Translations under genes and position numbers: made by a program | Part shown: piece by piece, positions 35,690 to 45,690 of the stretch | Numbering within the stretch: position 1 is the first letter of the stretch | Layout of the letters: each line of letters starts with the position of its first letter | NCBI GenBank assembly: GCA_001683825.1 | Contig: LXTR01000071.1 | Span: 124,001 to 188,000, forward strand | Reading direction: 5' to 3' | From: Flavobacteriaceae bacterium CP2B | GTDB lineage: Bacteria > Bacteroidota > Bacteroidia > Flavobacteriales > Flavobacteriaceae | DNA length: 64,000 nucleotides | Notes under the pieces: generated by a model | What the model was told of the DNA's origin: nothing | What the model saw: the letters and a program-made list of their open reading frames with translations, nothing else | The model's database searches: none

Positions 35690-37597
35690 ATGAAAAACTT
35701 ATTTAAACATTTGAAGGGCGACCTTTTCGGGGGTATTACGGCGGGTATTGTGGCGCTACCCCTAGCCCTTGCGTTTGGGGTTAGTTCCGGCCTGGGGCCC
35801 AGTGCCGGACTCTATGGCGCCATCTTTATCGGGTTCTTCGCAGCCCTTTTTGGGGGCACCAATACCCAGATTTCGGGGCCTACGGCACCCATGACCGCGG
35901 TGAGCATGGTCATTATTGCCGGGATCATCGCCCTCTATGAAGGCGATGTCAACAAAGCCCTGCCCGCAATTCTTACGGTATTTTTACTGGCGGGACTGAT
36001 GCAAGTCGGCCTGGGAATGCTCGGCCTGGGCAAATACATCAAATATATCCCGTACCCTGTGGTCTCAGGGTTTATGACCGCCATAGGGGTTATTATCCTG
36101 GTGACACAGATCCTGCCTGCCGTGGGGTATTATCCCAAGGAAGACCAGGAATACGTAACCCGATATAAACCCCTCGCCGAAGAAGTGATCCTGGAAAACA
36201 TCCTCAAGGAAGAGGCCGGCGAAGGGATCCTGGTGCTCGAAAATTTTGAGGAAACCATCAAGAGGTCCCAAAAGACCACCGAGGCCGACATTTTAAAAGA
36301 AGCCAGGACCCTGGCGGCTTCCGATGCCTCCGGCGTCATTGGCACCATTAAGATCCTGCCCAGGGCCTTGCAAAATATCAATTGGCTGGAGTTGGCCCTT
36401 GCCCTGGCCACCATCATCATCATCTATGGATTCAAACGCATTACCACCACCGTCCCCAGCACCCTGGTCGCCCTGATCGTGGTCTCGGGCGCTGCCTTTG
36501 GTTTTGGACTGGAGTACCGCCCCATTGAACGCATCCCCGAAGGACTGCCCCTGCCCCAAATGGAAATCTTTACACAATTCCGGCTAGAGGCGATCACCCC
36601 GTATATATTTACGGCCCTCACCCTGGCCCTCCTGGGGGCTATAGATTCCCTCCTGACCTCTGTGGTGGCCGACAACATGACGAAAACCAAACACGAACCC
36701 AACAAAGAACTGGTTGGGCAGGGGATAGGAAATAGTATTGCCGCCATCTTTGGAGGGATCCCCGGGGCCGGTGCAACCATACGGACCGTGGTGAATATCA
36801 AATCGGGCGGCAAAACGCGGCTTTCGGGCATGATAGCCGGCCTGCTGCTGCTGGTAGTCCTCCTGGCCCTTGGGCCGGTGGCTTCGCAAATTCCAGCGGC
36901 GGTCCTGGCAGGGATCCTGGTTACCGTAGGGATTGGGGTTATGGACTACAAAGGCCTCAAAGCCATTCCGGCCCTGCCCAAAGATATGAAGCTGGGCCCG
37001 TTTAAACTCAGCTCAGAGGTCATCATCATGCTGGTGGTATTGGTGCTTTCTTCTGTCTGGAACCTGGTCTATGCCGTAGGTGTCGGACTGATCATCGCCT
37101 CCCTGATGTTCATGAAGAAAATGGGCGACCTTACGGCCGAGCGCTCTGATGTGAAGCCCCTGAAAAAGGAAAAGGCCTGGTCAGATGAGCTCAATTTTCC
37201 CAAGCACCTCAAAGAAGAAGTTTTTATCAAGCATATAAAGGGTCCGCTATTTTTTGGGTCTACCAGCGATTTCCAGCAGTTGGCAAACCAAATCCCCGAC
37301 ACGGCTTCTGCCGTGGTCATCCGCATGGGCCGTATGCAGTATTTAGACCAATCCGGGCTGTATGCCCTTGAAGATGTATTGGTAGACCTCAAGAAATCTA
37401 ACGGGATAGATGTGCTTTTGGTCAATGTATTACCACAACCCCGGTATATGATGGAACGTATTGACATTATCCCCGACCTCATCCCCGAAGAGCATATTTT
37501 TGATTCTTTCAAGGAGTGCGTGGACTGGATAAAGGAAAATGTTGAAAACCGCTACCCGGAACCTACTTCCGAGGGCCTGCTTGCCGACCCCAAGTAA
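35690..37597 (+). CDS. SulP family transporter, probably bicarbonate
   Basis: A 635-residue SulP permease with about 11-12 helices, the family motifs (GIVALPLALAFGVSSGLGPSAGLYGA, interrupted here for length: GLGPSAGLYGA; PGAGATIRTVVNIKSGG) and a C-terminal STAS domain (about 515-620; AVVIRMGRMQYLDQSGLYAL). It differs from the copy at 781-2310 by an insertion of about 80 polar residues between helices (roughly residues 150-230). Pairing with carbonic anhydrase points to bicarbonate, but sulfate or another anion is not excluded. Confidence 0.9.
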   Translation: MKNLFKHLKGDLFGGITAGIVALPLALAFGVSSGLGPSAGLYGAIFIGFFAALFGGTNTQISGPTAPMTAVSMVIIAGIIALYEGDVNKALPAILTVFLLAGLMQVGLGMLGLGKYIKYIPYPVVSGFMTAIGVIILVTQILPAVGYYPKEDQEYVTRYKPLAEEVILENILKEEAGEGILVLENFEETIKRSQKTTEADILKEARTLAASDASGVIGTIKILPRALQNINWLELALALATIIIIYGFKRITTTVPSTLVALIVVSGAAFGFGLEYRPIERIPEGLPLPQMEIFTQFRLEAITPYIFTALTLALLGAIDSLLTSVVADNMTKTKHEPNKELVGQGIGNSIAAIFGGIPGAGATIRTVVNIKSGGKTRLSGMIAGLLLLVVLLALGPVASQIPAAVLAGILVTVGIGVMDYKGLKAIPALPKDMKLGPFKLSSEVIIMLVVLVLSSVWNLVYAVGVGLIIASLMFMKKMGDLTAERSDVKPLKKEKAWSDELNFPKHLKEEVFIKHIKGPLFFGSTSDFQQLANQIPDTASAVVIRMGRMQYLDQSGLYALEDVLVDLKKSNGIDVLLVNVLPQPRYMMERIDIIPDLIPEEHIFDSFKECVDWIKENVENRYPEPTSEGLLADPK

Positions 37598-37647
37598 AGT
37601 CTGCCATCAAAATTCGGGAGTTTGTGCCCACAGACGCCTAAAAGTTA

Positions 37648-37655
37648 TAAATTTG
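37648..37655 (+). promoter_or_regulatory. -7 promoter element for pheS
   Basis: TAAATTTG matches TAnnTTTG. A TTTG lies at 37621-37624, 23 bases upstream, slightly longer than the usual spacing. The leader before the ATG at 37720 would be about 58 nt. Confidence 0.5.
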
Positions 37656-37719
37656 CCTTTCGGCGTGCTCCTGCGGAGTACCCGGGAGGCAATTTAGCTT
37701 TCACCCAAGCCAGAACCGA

Positions 37720-38739
37720 ATGATAGACCAAGTCAGGAAACATATTGCAGAGGTTGCGGAATTTTCTGCAGACAAGCCGGAAGCCATAGAAGCCTTCCGT
37801 ATTAAATACCTTGGAAAGAAAGGGTTGCTGAACCACTTTTTCGGCGAATTCAAAAACGTGCCTGCCGCGGACAAAAAACTTTTTGGCCAAGCGGTCAATG
37901 AATTGAAAACGGCCGCTACGGAAAAGGTACAGGCCCTCAAGGAGGCCCTGGAGGGCAAAACCTCTGAGAAAAAGGTGTATGGCGACCTTACGAGGCCGGC
38001 TGAACCTTTGGAACTGGGGGCGCGCCATCCGGTATCTATTGTAAAAAACCAAATAATCGACGTTTTCTCCAGAATTGGTTTCAATGTTTCGGAAGGGCCT
38101 GAAATAGAAGACGACTGGCATAATTTCAGTGCGCTGAATCTACCCGAGCACCACCCTGCCAGGGACATGCAGGATACTTTTTATATCCAAACGAATCCCG
38201 ATATACTCTTGCGCACCCATACCTCTTCTGTACAGGTGCGGTACATGGAAACCAACAAACCCCCCATCAGGACGATTTCTCCCGGGCGGGTATACCGCAA
38301 TGAGGCCATTTCGGCACGCTCCCACTGCTTTTTCCACCAGGTGGAAGGACTTTATATTGACAAGGGGGTTTCTTTCGCAGACCTGAAGCAAACGTTGCAG
38401 TTCTTTACCACGGCCCTGTTTGGCAAGTCAAAGATCCGCCTTCGTCCCTCCTACTTCCCATTTACCGAACCCAGCGCCGAAGTAGATGTCTATTGGGGGC
38501 TGGAAACCGAGACGGATTACCGAATGACCAAAGGAACCGGTTGGCTGGAAATCATGGGGTGCGGTATGGTGGACCCCAATGTGCTGGTCAATTGCAATAT
38601 TGACCCAAAGGAATATTCGGGTTTTGCCTTTGGTATGGGGATAGATCGCATCGCTCTTTTGCTGCACCAGATTTCTGACATCCGTCTGCTGAGCGAGAAC
38701 GATGTACGCTTCCTGGAGCAGTTTAAAAGTGCCCTGTAA
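37720..38739 (+). CDS. pheS: Phenylalanine--tRNA ligase alpha subunit
   Basis: The catalytic subunit of the alpha2-beta2 enzyme that charges tRNA-Phe. The 339 residues include the N-terminal coiled coil that contacts tRNA (about 1-90) and the class II core: motif 2 (RTISPGRVYRNEAISARSHC) and motif 3 (GFAFGMGIDRIALLLHQISDIR, given by key residues GMGIDR). The usual partner pheT is not adjacent, as is common in this phylum. The gene has its own promoter and terminator. Confidence 0.96.
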   Translation: MIDQVRKHIAEVAEFSADKPEAIEAFRIKYLGKKGLLNHFFGEFKNVPAADKKLFGQAVNELKTAATEKVQALKEALEGKTSEKKVYGDLTRPAEPLELGARHPVSIVKNQIIDVFSRIGFNVSEGPEIEDDWHNFSALNLPEHHPARDMQDTFYIQTNPDILLRTHTSSVQVRYMETNKPPIRTISPGRVYRNEAISARSHCFFHQVEGLYIDKGVSFADLKQTLQFFTTALFGKSKIRLRPSYFPFTEPSAEVDVYWGLETETDYRMTKGTGWLEIMGCGMVDPNVLVNCNIDPKEYSGFAFGMGIDRIALLLHQISDIRLLSENDVRFLEQFKSAL

Positions 38740-38742
38740 CAT

Positions 38743-38780
38743 GTTGCCTCCCGGTTTAGAAGACAACCAGGCAACTTTTT
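38743..38780 (+). terminator. Intrinsic terminator of pheS
   Basis: GTTGCCT (38743-38749) pairs with AGGCAAC (38769-38775), with an inner GGTT/AACC pairing, followed by TTTTT. It starts four bases after the stop codon. The rest of 38781-39032 shows nothing recognisable apart from a TTATTTGC -7-like sequence just before the adaptor gene. Confidence 0.75.
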
Positions 38781-39032
38781 AAAGGTCTCTCCGGGGGGTA
38801 TACCACCCCCTGTTTAACGCCCTTACCAGACCTTGTGTCTTTAGGGGTCACCAAAGGGGCCACGATCTGAAAATATACATATATATCTACCAGGCCTTCG
38901 GTCCTGCCTTTCAACAAGCTTTCCGAAACCTGGAACCGAATACGGGCCCCAATGAATGGAGCTTTACATGCAACCGCCAAAACAACACGTCGAATGAATT
39001 GGAAATCCTATTATTTGCGTCTCCCCGGCCAC

Positions 39033-40142
39033 ATGGAACGCAAGCGCTTCACCCTGGCCCTGCTATTGCTGCCCTTTGCCTACAATTGCGGGGAACAGGG
39101 ACCCAACACCCAGGGGCCGGTAGCGGCCCCCTACCCAACGGTAGAAGTTGCCCGGAGGAACGTGGAGGATGTGGTCAACTATCCGGCCAGTATCGAAGGA
39201 AAGGTGAATAGCGAAGTACGGGCCAAGGTTTCCGGGTATATACAGGAAGTGCTGGTCGATGAAGGCGAGTGGGTACAACAGGGTCAACGGCTCTTTAAGC
39301 TGGAGACCCAGAGCCTCTCTGAGGAAGCCGGGGCTGCCAGGGCCCGTATGCAGGCAGCGCAGGTAGAGGTAGACAAACTGGCGCCCCTGGTAGCCCAGGG
39401 CATTATCAGTCCCGTGCAAATGGAAACGGCCAAGGCCAATCTGGCACAGGCGAAAAGCACCTATCAAAGCCTGATGGCCAGCATCGGTTACGCCAATATC
39501 CGTAGCCCCATCGATGGGGTCGTCGGAACCATCAGGTACCGAAAGGGAACGCTGGTTAGCGCCCAGGACACCCAACCCCTGACGACCATTTCCAGTATCG
39601 CTGAGGTGTATGCCTATTTTTCGATGAATGAGAAAGATTTCATCGGCTTTATACGGGAAAATGCCCCTGAAAACCTTGGGCAAATGGCCGGATCCCTTCC
39701 CCCTGTCGCATTATTGCTGGCCGACGGCTCCCCCTTCCCCCATCCCGGTACCATCGAAACCATCAGCGGTTCGGTAGACCCCCAATCGGGTACGGTGCGC
39801 TTTCGAGCGACTTTCCCCAATCCGGAGGGCCTGCTGAGAAACGGCAGTAGCGGGACCATCCGCCTGATCAAAAACCTCGATGGGGTATTGGTGGTCCCCA
39901 CCCTGTCTACTTTTGAGCAGCAGGGCAAGACCTTTGTGTATTTGGTGGAAGACGATACCCTGCGGGCCAAGAGCATCGAAATTGTGACAGAAACCAATGG
40001 CCTGACGGTGTTGCAGGGCTTGCAGGAAGGAAACGAAATCCTCGCCATGGGCGTAGGTAAAGTTCGGCCCGGGGCAAAGATCATCCCGCAGCCTGCGTCT
40101 ATAGACAGTATTGTACAATCTTTCGACCAGGTATTCCAATAA
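39033..40142 (+). CDS. RND efflux periplasmic adaptor (AcrA/MexA-like)
   Basis: A membrane-fusion protein of 369 residues. I start at the ATG at 39033, which begins a typical lipoprotein-like signal (MERKRFTLALLLLPF, cysteine in YNCGEQ); the open frame reaches back to 38952 without family residues. Biotinyl-lipoyl halves (VRAKVSGYIQEVLVDEGEWVQ; IRSPIDGVVGTI), a helical hairpin and beta-barrel follow in order. It bridges the pump (40144) and the outer-membrane channel (43308). The lipobox is unusual (N before Cys), so acylation is uncertain. Confidence 0.92.
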   Translation: MERKRFTLALLLLPFAYNCGEQGPNTQGPVAAPYPTVEVARRNVEDVVNYPASIEGKVNSEVRAKVSGYIQEVLVDEGEWVQQGQRLFKLETQSLSEEAGAARARMQAAQVEVDKLAPLVAQGIISPVQMETAKANLAQAKSTYQSLMASIGYANIRSPIDGVVGTIRYRKGTLVSAQDTQPLTTISSIAEVYAYFSMNEKDFIGFIRENAPENLGQMAGSLPPVALLLADGSPFPHPGTIETISGSVDPQSGTVRFRATFPNPEGLLRNGSSGTIRLIKNLDGVLVVPTLSTFEQQGKTFVYLVEDDTLRAKSIEIVTETNGLTVLQGLQEGNEILAMGVGKVRPGAKIIPQPASIDSIVQSFDQVFQ

Positions 40143-40143
40143 T

Positions 40144-43100
40144 ATGAATCTAAAAGTATTTATAGAACGGCCGGTACTCTCAACGGTCATCTCGATCATC
40201 ATTGTGCTCCTTGGGGTCCTGGGCCTGGCCACCTTGCCGGTAACCCAATACCCGGACATTGCACCGCCTACGGTACAGGTTTCGGCCAATTACCCGGGTG
40301 CCAATGCCGAAACCATCCTGGAAAGCGTAATTGTACCCATAGAAGAACAAATCAACGGGGTGGAGGGAATGACCTATATCACTTCTTCGGCCAGTAACAA
40401 CGGTAGTGCCAGTATTACGGTGTTCTTTGAACAGGGTGTAAACCCGGACATTGCCGCGGTCAATGTTCAAAACCGCGTGGCCCGTGCCAACGCGCTTTTG
40501 CCGGAAGAAGTCATACGTTCAGGGGTCATCACCCAAAAGCAACAGAGTTCTGCCCTGATGTATGTGGCCCTCTATTCTACCAACCCCGACTATGATGACA
40601 CCTTTGTACAAAATTATCTCAATATCAATGTAAAGCCAGAGATAGAGCGGATCAAAGGAGTGGGGGCCGTAACCGTTTTTGGCGCCAAGGATTATTCCAT
40701 GCGGATCTGGATTGATCCCGCAAAGCTGGCCACCTATGGGCTGACCTCCGCCGATGTCGTAAGCGCCATTGGAGAACAAAGCAGGGAAGCGGCCGCGGGA
40801 TCGCTGGGCCAGAATGCTGGCAGGTCTTTTGAATATGTGATCAAATACAAGGGCCGTTACAAAACGGTGGAGGAATATGAGAACATCATTATCAAGGCTC
40901 TGGAAAAGGGGCAGTTTTTGCAGCTTAAAGACGTTGCCACGGTAGAGCTTGACGCCTTTTCCTATAGTTCGCTTTCCCGTTCACAGGGGAACCCCGGGGT
41001 GAACTTCGGGATCTTCCAGACGCCCGGTTCCAACGCCCAGGAGATCATTGAAAAACTGTATGTGGAATTGGACCGGTTGGAATCGCAGTTCCCCGAGGGG
41101 GTCCATTACCTCATCAACTACGATACCAATAAGTTCCTTACCGCATCGATGAACAAGGTACGGTCTACCCTCATAGAAGCATTCCTCCTGGTTTTCCTGG
41201 TGGTTTTCATCTTCCTCCAGGACCTGAAATCAACCTTGATCCCGGCCATTGCCGTCCCGGTATCCATCATCGGAACCTTCTTTTTCATGGGGTTGTTCGG
41301 CTATTCTATCAACCTGCTGACCCTTTTCGCCCTGGTCCTCGCCATCGGGATCGTGGTAGATGATGCCATTGTCGTCACCGAGGCCGTCCATGCCAAGCTG
41401 GAAGAAGGGTACAAATCGAGTAAATCTGCCACGGTGTCGGCCATGAGCGAAATCAGCGGCGCCATCGTGTCCATTACCCTGGTCATGGCCGCCGTCTTCA
41501 TCCCTATCACTTTTATACAAGGGCCCTCAGGGGTGTTTTACGAGCAGTTTGGCCTTACCCTGATCGTGGCCATCCTTATCTCGGCGGTAAATGCCTTAAC
41601 GCTGAGCCCGGCCCTTTGCGCCCTCCTCCTCAAACCCGAACATGAGCAAAAGAAGAATCGGCCCTTTCTGGAACGCTTTTACCGCGCTTTCAACGCGGGT
41701 TTTGATGCGACTTCCAGGAAGTACCTTAGCTCACTGCGCTTCCTCGTAAGGCATCGGTGGATTACCGTACTGCTATTGCTATTGGCCATCGCGGCTATTT
41801 TCTGGGCCAACCGCACCACCCCATCCGGTTTCGTGCCAAGTGAGGACCGCGGGGTGATTTTTGTGAACATAGAACTCCCACAGGGCGCCTCCCTGGACCG
41901 GACTTTTGCCTATACCGAAGAACTGACCGAAATCACCCGTCAAATAGCAGGGATCCGCACTTCCTCCATTATCAGCGGACGGAGCTTTTTTTCCGGGGCG
42001 GGCAGTTCCTATGCCCTGGGGTTCCTCAACCTCGAAGACTGGGAGGAACGCGACACGGAGGCTACCTCCATAGAAGGGATTATCGGGGAATTATATGCCC
42101 GGACGGCTGGATTATCGGAAGCCAATATCATTTTTTTCACCCCGCCGAGCATCCCTGGATTTGGCGCCGTGGAAGGTTTTGAAATGCGGATCCTGGACCG
42201 CACTTCCGGAGAACTCAAAGACCTTGACAATGTAGCCAATAATTTTGTGGCCGCCCTGATGCAACGCCCGGAGGTGGCTTTTGCCTCCAACTCTTTCAGC
42301 ACCAATTTCCCCCAGTTGCGAATGGACATCAACGTCCCAAAGGCCAAGGAAGCCGGTATCGATATCAGTAGTATCCTCAGTACGCTGCAGGGCAATATAG
42401 GCGGGCTTTACGCGGCAGACTTCAGCCGTTTTGGCAAGCAATACCGGGTATTTGTACAGGCCAAACCTGAAGAGCGCGATGATGAGTCCAGTTTAAACAG
42501 CATGTACGTGAGGAATGCCGCGGGCGAAATGGCCCCGGTTTCTGAATTTGTCAAACTTTCCAGGGTATATGGCCCGCAAACGGTGAGCCGTTTTAACCTG
42601 TTCAACGCCGTAACCGTAAACGGCTCTGCCGCACCCGGGTATAGTTCCGGCGACGCGATCAGGGCGGTCAATGAAGTCGCGGGAAAAGCACTCCCCATTA
42701 ATTACGAGGTCGCCTTCTCGGGAATTACCAGGGAAGAAATAGCTTCTTCCGGCCAGGCCGGGATCATCTTTATGTTGAGCCTCGTATTTGTCTATTTTTT
42801 CCTTGCCGCCCAGTACGAAAGCTATATCATTCCCTTTTCCGTTTTGCTTTCGCTCCCCGTAGGCGTGGCGGGCGCCTTTGTTTCGACGAAACTGACCGGA
42901 CAGGAGAACAATATCTATTTCCAGATTGCGCTAATCATGCTGATAGGGCTGCTGGCAAAAAACGCCATCCTGATTGTTGAGTTTGCCTTGCAGCGACGGC
43001 GCCAGGGCCTCTCTTTAACCGAAGCTGCCATCCAGGGGGCCAGGGCCCGGTTACGGCCCATCCTGATGACCTCATTTGCCTTCATCCTCGGGTTAATGCC

Positions 43101-43311
43101 CCTGGTGTTGGCAAAGGGCGTCGGTGCCGCGGGGAACAACGCCATAGGTACGGGGGCCGCGGGGGGAATGCTCGTGGGTACCGTCCTGGGGATATTCATT
43201 ATCCCGGTTTTATTCATCGCCTTTCAGTGGTTGCAGGAACGCATATCCGGTGTTCCGGGCGAAACCTTAAAGCAATCGACGGCCACTGACACATCGCATA
43301 TAGAAGAATGA
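40144..43311 (+). CDS. RND multidrug efflux permease (AcrB/HAE1)
   Basis: A 1055-residue trimeric proton-driven pump. The start at 40144, one base after the adaptor's stop, gives the canonical MNLKVFIERPVLS; the frame's earlier ATG lies inside the adaptor. HAE1 features are visible: GLATLPVTQYPDIAPP, the intramembrane proton-relay aspartates in LAIGIVVDDAIVVTEAV, and the helix-11/12 motif LLAKNAILIVEFA. It exports drugs or other amphipathic compounds. No local regulator gene is seen. Confidence 0.96.
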   Translation: MNLKVFIERPVLSTVISIIIVLLGVLGLATLPVTQYPDIAPPTVQVSANYPGANAETILESVIVPIEEQINGVEGMTYITSSASNNGSASITVFFEQGVNPDIAAVNVQNRVARANALLPEEVIRSGVITQKQQSSALMYVALYSTNPDYDDTFVQNYLNINVKPEIERIKGVGAVTVFGAKDYSMRIWIDPAKLATYGLTSADVVSAIGEQSREAAAGSLGQNAGRSFEYVIKYKGRYKTVEEYENIIIKALEKGQFLQLKDVATVELDAFSYSSLSRSQGNPGVNFGIFQTPGSNAQEIIEKLYVELDRLESQFPEGVHYLINYDTNKFLTASMNKVRSTLIEAFLLVFLVVFIFLQDLKSTLIPAIAVPVSIIGTFFFMGLFGYSINLLTLFALVLAIGIVVDDAIVVTEAVHAKLEEGYKSSKSATVSAMSEISGAIVSITLVMAAVFIPITFIQGPSGVFYEQFGLTLIVAILISAVNALTLSPALCALLLKPEHEQKKNRPFLERFYRAFNAGFDATSRKYLSSLRFLVRHRWITVLLLLLAIAAIFWANRTTPSGFVPSEDRGVIFVNIELPQGASLDRTFAYTEELTEITRQIAGIRTSSIISGRSFFSGAGSSYALGFLNLEDWEERDTEATSIEGIIGELYARTAGLSEANIIFFTPPSIPGFGAVEGFEMRILDRTSGELKDLDNVANNFVAALMQRPEVAFASNSFSTNFPQLRMDINVPKAKEAGIDISSILSTLQGNIGGLYAADFSRFGKQYRVFVQAKPEERDDESSLNSMYVRNAAGEMAPVSEFVKLSRVYGPQTVSRFNLFNAVTVNGSAAPGYSSGDAIRAVNEVAGKALPINYEVAFSGITREEIASSGQAGIIFMLSLVFVYFFLAAQYESYIIPFSVLLSLPVGVAGAFVSTKLTGQENNIYFQIALIMLIGLLAKNAILIVEFALQRRRQGLSLTEAAIQGARARLRPILMTSFAFILGLMPLVLAKGVGAAGNNAIGTGAAGGMLVGTVLGIFIIPVLFIAFQWLQERISGVPGETLKQSTATDTSHIEE

Positions 43312-44711
43312 CCATGAGAAGGACCTACCAAATGATGATCATGGCGGGGCTGGGCCTGCTCCAGCAAGCCTGTTTCGTAGCCAGAGAGTACGAGGCCCCG
43401 GACATACAGCTTATGAACAAGTTGTACCGGACAGATGCACTGCCGGCCGACAGTGTCTCTATGGCCTCCCTTTCCTGGAGGAGCCTGTTCACAGACCAGC
43501 GCCTGTCGGCCTATATTGAAGCAGGCCTGCAAAACAACCTCGATATCCGCATCGCCCTGCAGCGCCTGGTAGCGGCCGAAGCGTTGATGAAACAGGGAAA
43601 AGCGGGGTATTTTCCAAGCCTTCAGGGCAAGGCCTCCCTGACACATCAGGAACTGGCCCGCAACAGCCAGTTCGGTTCCTTTTTTGACGGAGCCATCGAG
43701 CAATTTGAGCTTTCAGGCAGCTTTTCCTGGGAGGCCGACATTTGGGGGAAAATTCGCAGTAACCGAAGGGCTTCCCTGGCATCCTACCTCCAGCAAGTGG
43801 AAACGCACAAAGCGGTAAAAACCCAACTGGTGGCACAGATTGCCAGCAGCTATTACGAACTCTTAGCCCTGGACAAGCAGTATAACATCACCCGGAAAAC
43901 GATAGAAAACAGGCAATCGAGCCTGGAAACCATCCGGGCCCTGAAGGACGCCGGTAGCGTAAGCCAGGTGGCTGTTGACCAGACCGCGGCCCAGCTTTAT
44001 AATTCACAGGCCTTGCTGATCGACCTGGAAAAACAGATTTTCAGGCTGGAAAATACCCTTAACTACTTAATTGGCCAGCCCGGAGGAGCCCTGAACAGGG
44101 GCGATCTGGATGAACAGTCACTGGAAACGGAACTTCGCCTGGGGGTACCGGCACTGCTGCTGCGCAACAGGCCCGATGTCCTGGCCTCTGAATATGCATT
44201 GGTCAATTCCTTTGAACTCACCAATGTGGCCAGGAGTAGTTTTTATCCCACTTTGTTGCTAACGGGTACGGGTGGATTCCAGAGCCTGGAATTCAAGGAA
44301 TGGATTGATTCGGGATCGGTATTCGCGACCCTGATAGGGAACCTTACCCAACCTATTTTCAACAGGCGCCAGCTCCGGACCCAACTAGAGGTGGCAAAAG
44401 CCGGGAATGAGGAAAGCCTGCTCACCTTTGAAAAAACCCTTTTGCAAGCCGGACAGGAAGTCTCCAACGCCTTGTACGAATACCAGGCCGAGAGCAGGAA
44501 GTATGGATTCAGGCAACAGGAAGTGGCTGCCCTGCGCAGGGCCGAGGAACATTCTGAAGCCTTGCTTAAAAACGGTTATGCCACATACCTGGATTTACTT
44601 ACAGCCAGGCAGAACGCCCTGAATGCCGAACTGAACGCCATTGACAACCGGCTGCTGCAGTTACAGTCGGTCGTGGAACTGTACCGCGCACTGGGCGGCG
44701 GCTGGCAATAA
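43308..44711 (+). CDS. TolC-like outer-membrane efflux lipoprotein
   Basis: A 467-residue outer-membrane factor of the OprM/NodT type, with a signal peptide ending at a lipobox cysteine (GLLQQACFVAREYEAP) and two outer-membrane-efflux repeats rich in alpha-helical hairpins. LLRNRPDVLASEYALV and ATYLDLLTARQNALNAE are typical. It overlaps the pump gene by four bases (ATGA) and completes the tripartite system. Confidence 0.94.
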   Translation: MTMRRTYQMMIMAGLGLLQQACFVAREYEAPDIQLMNKLYRTDALPADSVSMASLSWRSLFTDQRLSAYIEAGLQNNLDIRIALQRLVAAEALMKQGKAGYFPSLQGKASLTHQELARNSQFGSFFDGAIEQFELSGSFSWEADIWGKIRSNRRASLASYLQQVETHKAVKTQLVAQIASSYYELLALDKQYNITRKTIENRQSSLETIRALKDAGSVSQVAVDQTAAQLYNSQALLIDLEKQIFRLENTLNYLIGQPGGALNRGDLDEQSLETELRLGVPALLLRNRPDVLASEYALVNSFELTNVARSSFYPTLLLTGTGGFQSLEFKEWIDSGSVFATLIGNLTQPIFNRRQLRTQLEVAKAGNEESLLTFEKTLLQAGQEVSNALYEYQAESRKYGFRQQEVAALRRAEEHSEALLKNGYATYLDLLTARQNALNAELNAIDNRLLQLQSVVELYRALGGGWQ

Positions 44712-44722
44712 GCAGTCCTCTG

Positions 44723-45229
44723 TCATCGGAGCGCGAACCCCTTGGCAGCCCACCACGGATGCACCTCTATTTGCAACCGGCCCAACTGCACCAATGGATC
44801 CAGACGCGCCAGGCTATCGGCCATGGCCAGGGTGGGGGTATTGTAGATGGTAATCCCCCGGATCGCTCCCTCATCGCCAAAAGGACCCGATATATCGGCA
44901 TACCCCGCCTCATACATCCGGCCAAGGTGGGCCAGGTGCAGGGACTGCAGACTGTCTCCTTCCTCCTTAGAAACAGGCTGCCTGTTGGGGCCGCGTTTAA
45001 GGAAAACCATAAAATATTGTTGCATTAATACGGTATCCCCGGTAGATTCATCCACGTAGTCAAAGGTTTGGTAGCCCTTTTGTTCCAGGGACTCCTTGAT
45101 TTCCCTGCTGCTCTTTTTTGGGGGGGTAACCTCTGCGGTATCCTCTTCCCGTACAGGGCCCTCTCTGCATGAGGCCGCCAACAGCAGCAAGCCCAGGACG
45201 CAGGTCAGTGTTCTTCTTCCTTTTTCCAT
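44723..45229 (-). CDS. YCII-like domain lipoprotein
   Basis: A 168-residue protein with a lipoprotein signal (VLGLLLLAASC, cysteine about residue 21), a charged linker and a YCII-related domain (YFMVFLKRGP, LHLAHLGRMYEAGYADISGPFGD interrupted for length: LHLAHLGRMYEAGYADISG, IYNTPTLAMADSLARLDPLV). YCII proteins have a ferredoxin-like fold with a conserved His; the catalytic role is usually unknown. It is last in a three-gene operon and overlaps the CYTH gene by 25 bases. Confidence 0.8.
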   Translation of the reverse strand: MEKGRRTLTCVLGLLLLAASCREGPVREEDTAEVTPPKKSSREIKESLEQKGYQTFDYVDESTGDTVLMQQYFMVFLKRGPNRQPVSKEEGDSLQSLHLAHLGRMYEAGYADISGPFGDEGAIRGITIYNTPTLAMADSLARLDPLVQLGRLQIEVHPWWAAKGFALR

Positions 45230-45690
45230 GTTGCAAACGGATTAAGTGACAGTTGCGAATTGTAGTACTTTGGGTTTCCGGTAACTTCCTTTCCCAGCCA
45301 GTCAGGTTTAAGGATGGCCTCATCCTCCTGTTCCAATTCTACCTCTGCGACTACCAGCCCCTGATTTACCCCTAGAAATTCATCTACCTCATAAACGTGT
45401 TGTCCAAAAGGTACCCGATAACGGTACTTCTCCATCAGGGGCGGCGGGCAAAGGGCCATTAATTCACGGGCCTCTTTCAAGGGGATTTCGCGCTCCCATT
45501 CATATCGGGACGTCCCCGACTCATTGGACGGCCCCTTGACGGTCAGGAATCCCTTATCACCGGCTATCCGGACCCGGACCGTGCGCCCGGGGTCGGTAGT
45601 GAGGAAGCCTTGCACCATCAGCGATTTGGAAACCGCTTCTCCGCGGTATCCCTGGGAGCGTACCAGGTATTTACGTTCAATTTCAATCAT
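45205..45690 (-). CDS. CYTH domain protein
   Basis: A 161-residue single-domain CYTH protein (triphosphate tunnel metalloenzyme). The N-terminal ExExK signature is EIERK, and the tunnel strands (TVRVRIAGDKGFLTVKG, YRYRVPFGQHVYEVDEF, LVVAEVELEQEDE) are present. Members are triphosphatases or class IV adenylate cyclases; the short single-domain form suggests a tripolyphosphatase. Overlap with both neighbours shows a tight operon. Confidence 0.88.
   Translation of the reverse strand: MIEIERKYLVRSQGYRGEAVSKSLMVQGFLTTDPGRTVRVRIAGDKGFLTVKGPSNESGTSRYEWEREIPLKEARELMALCPPPLMEKYRYRVPFGQHVYEVDEFLGVNQGLVVAEVELEQEDEAILKPDWLGKEVTGNPKYYNSQLSLNPFATWKKEEEH

Noticed and set aside
11700-45100. Shared TFDYVDE word in the proteins at 11575-11931 and 44723-45229
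   Set aside because: Only about seven residues match; the rest of the proteins and their domains are unrelated, so chance is the best explanation.
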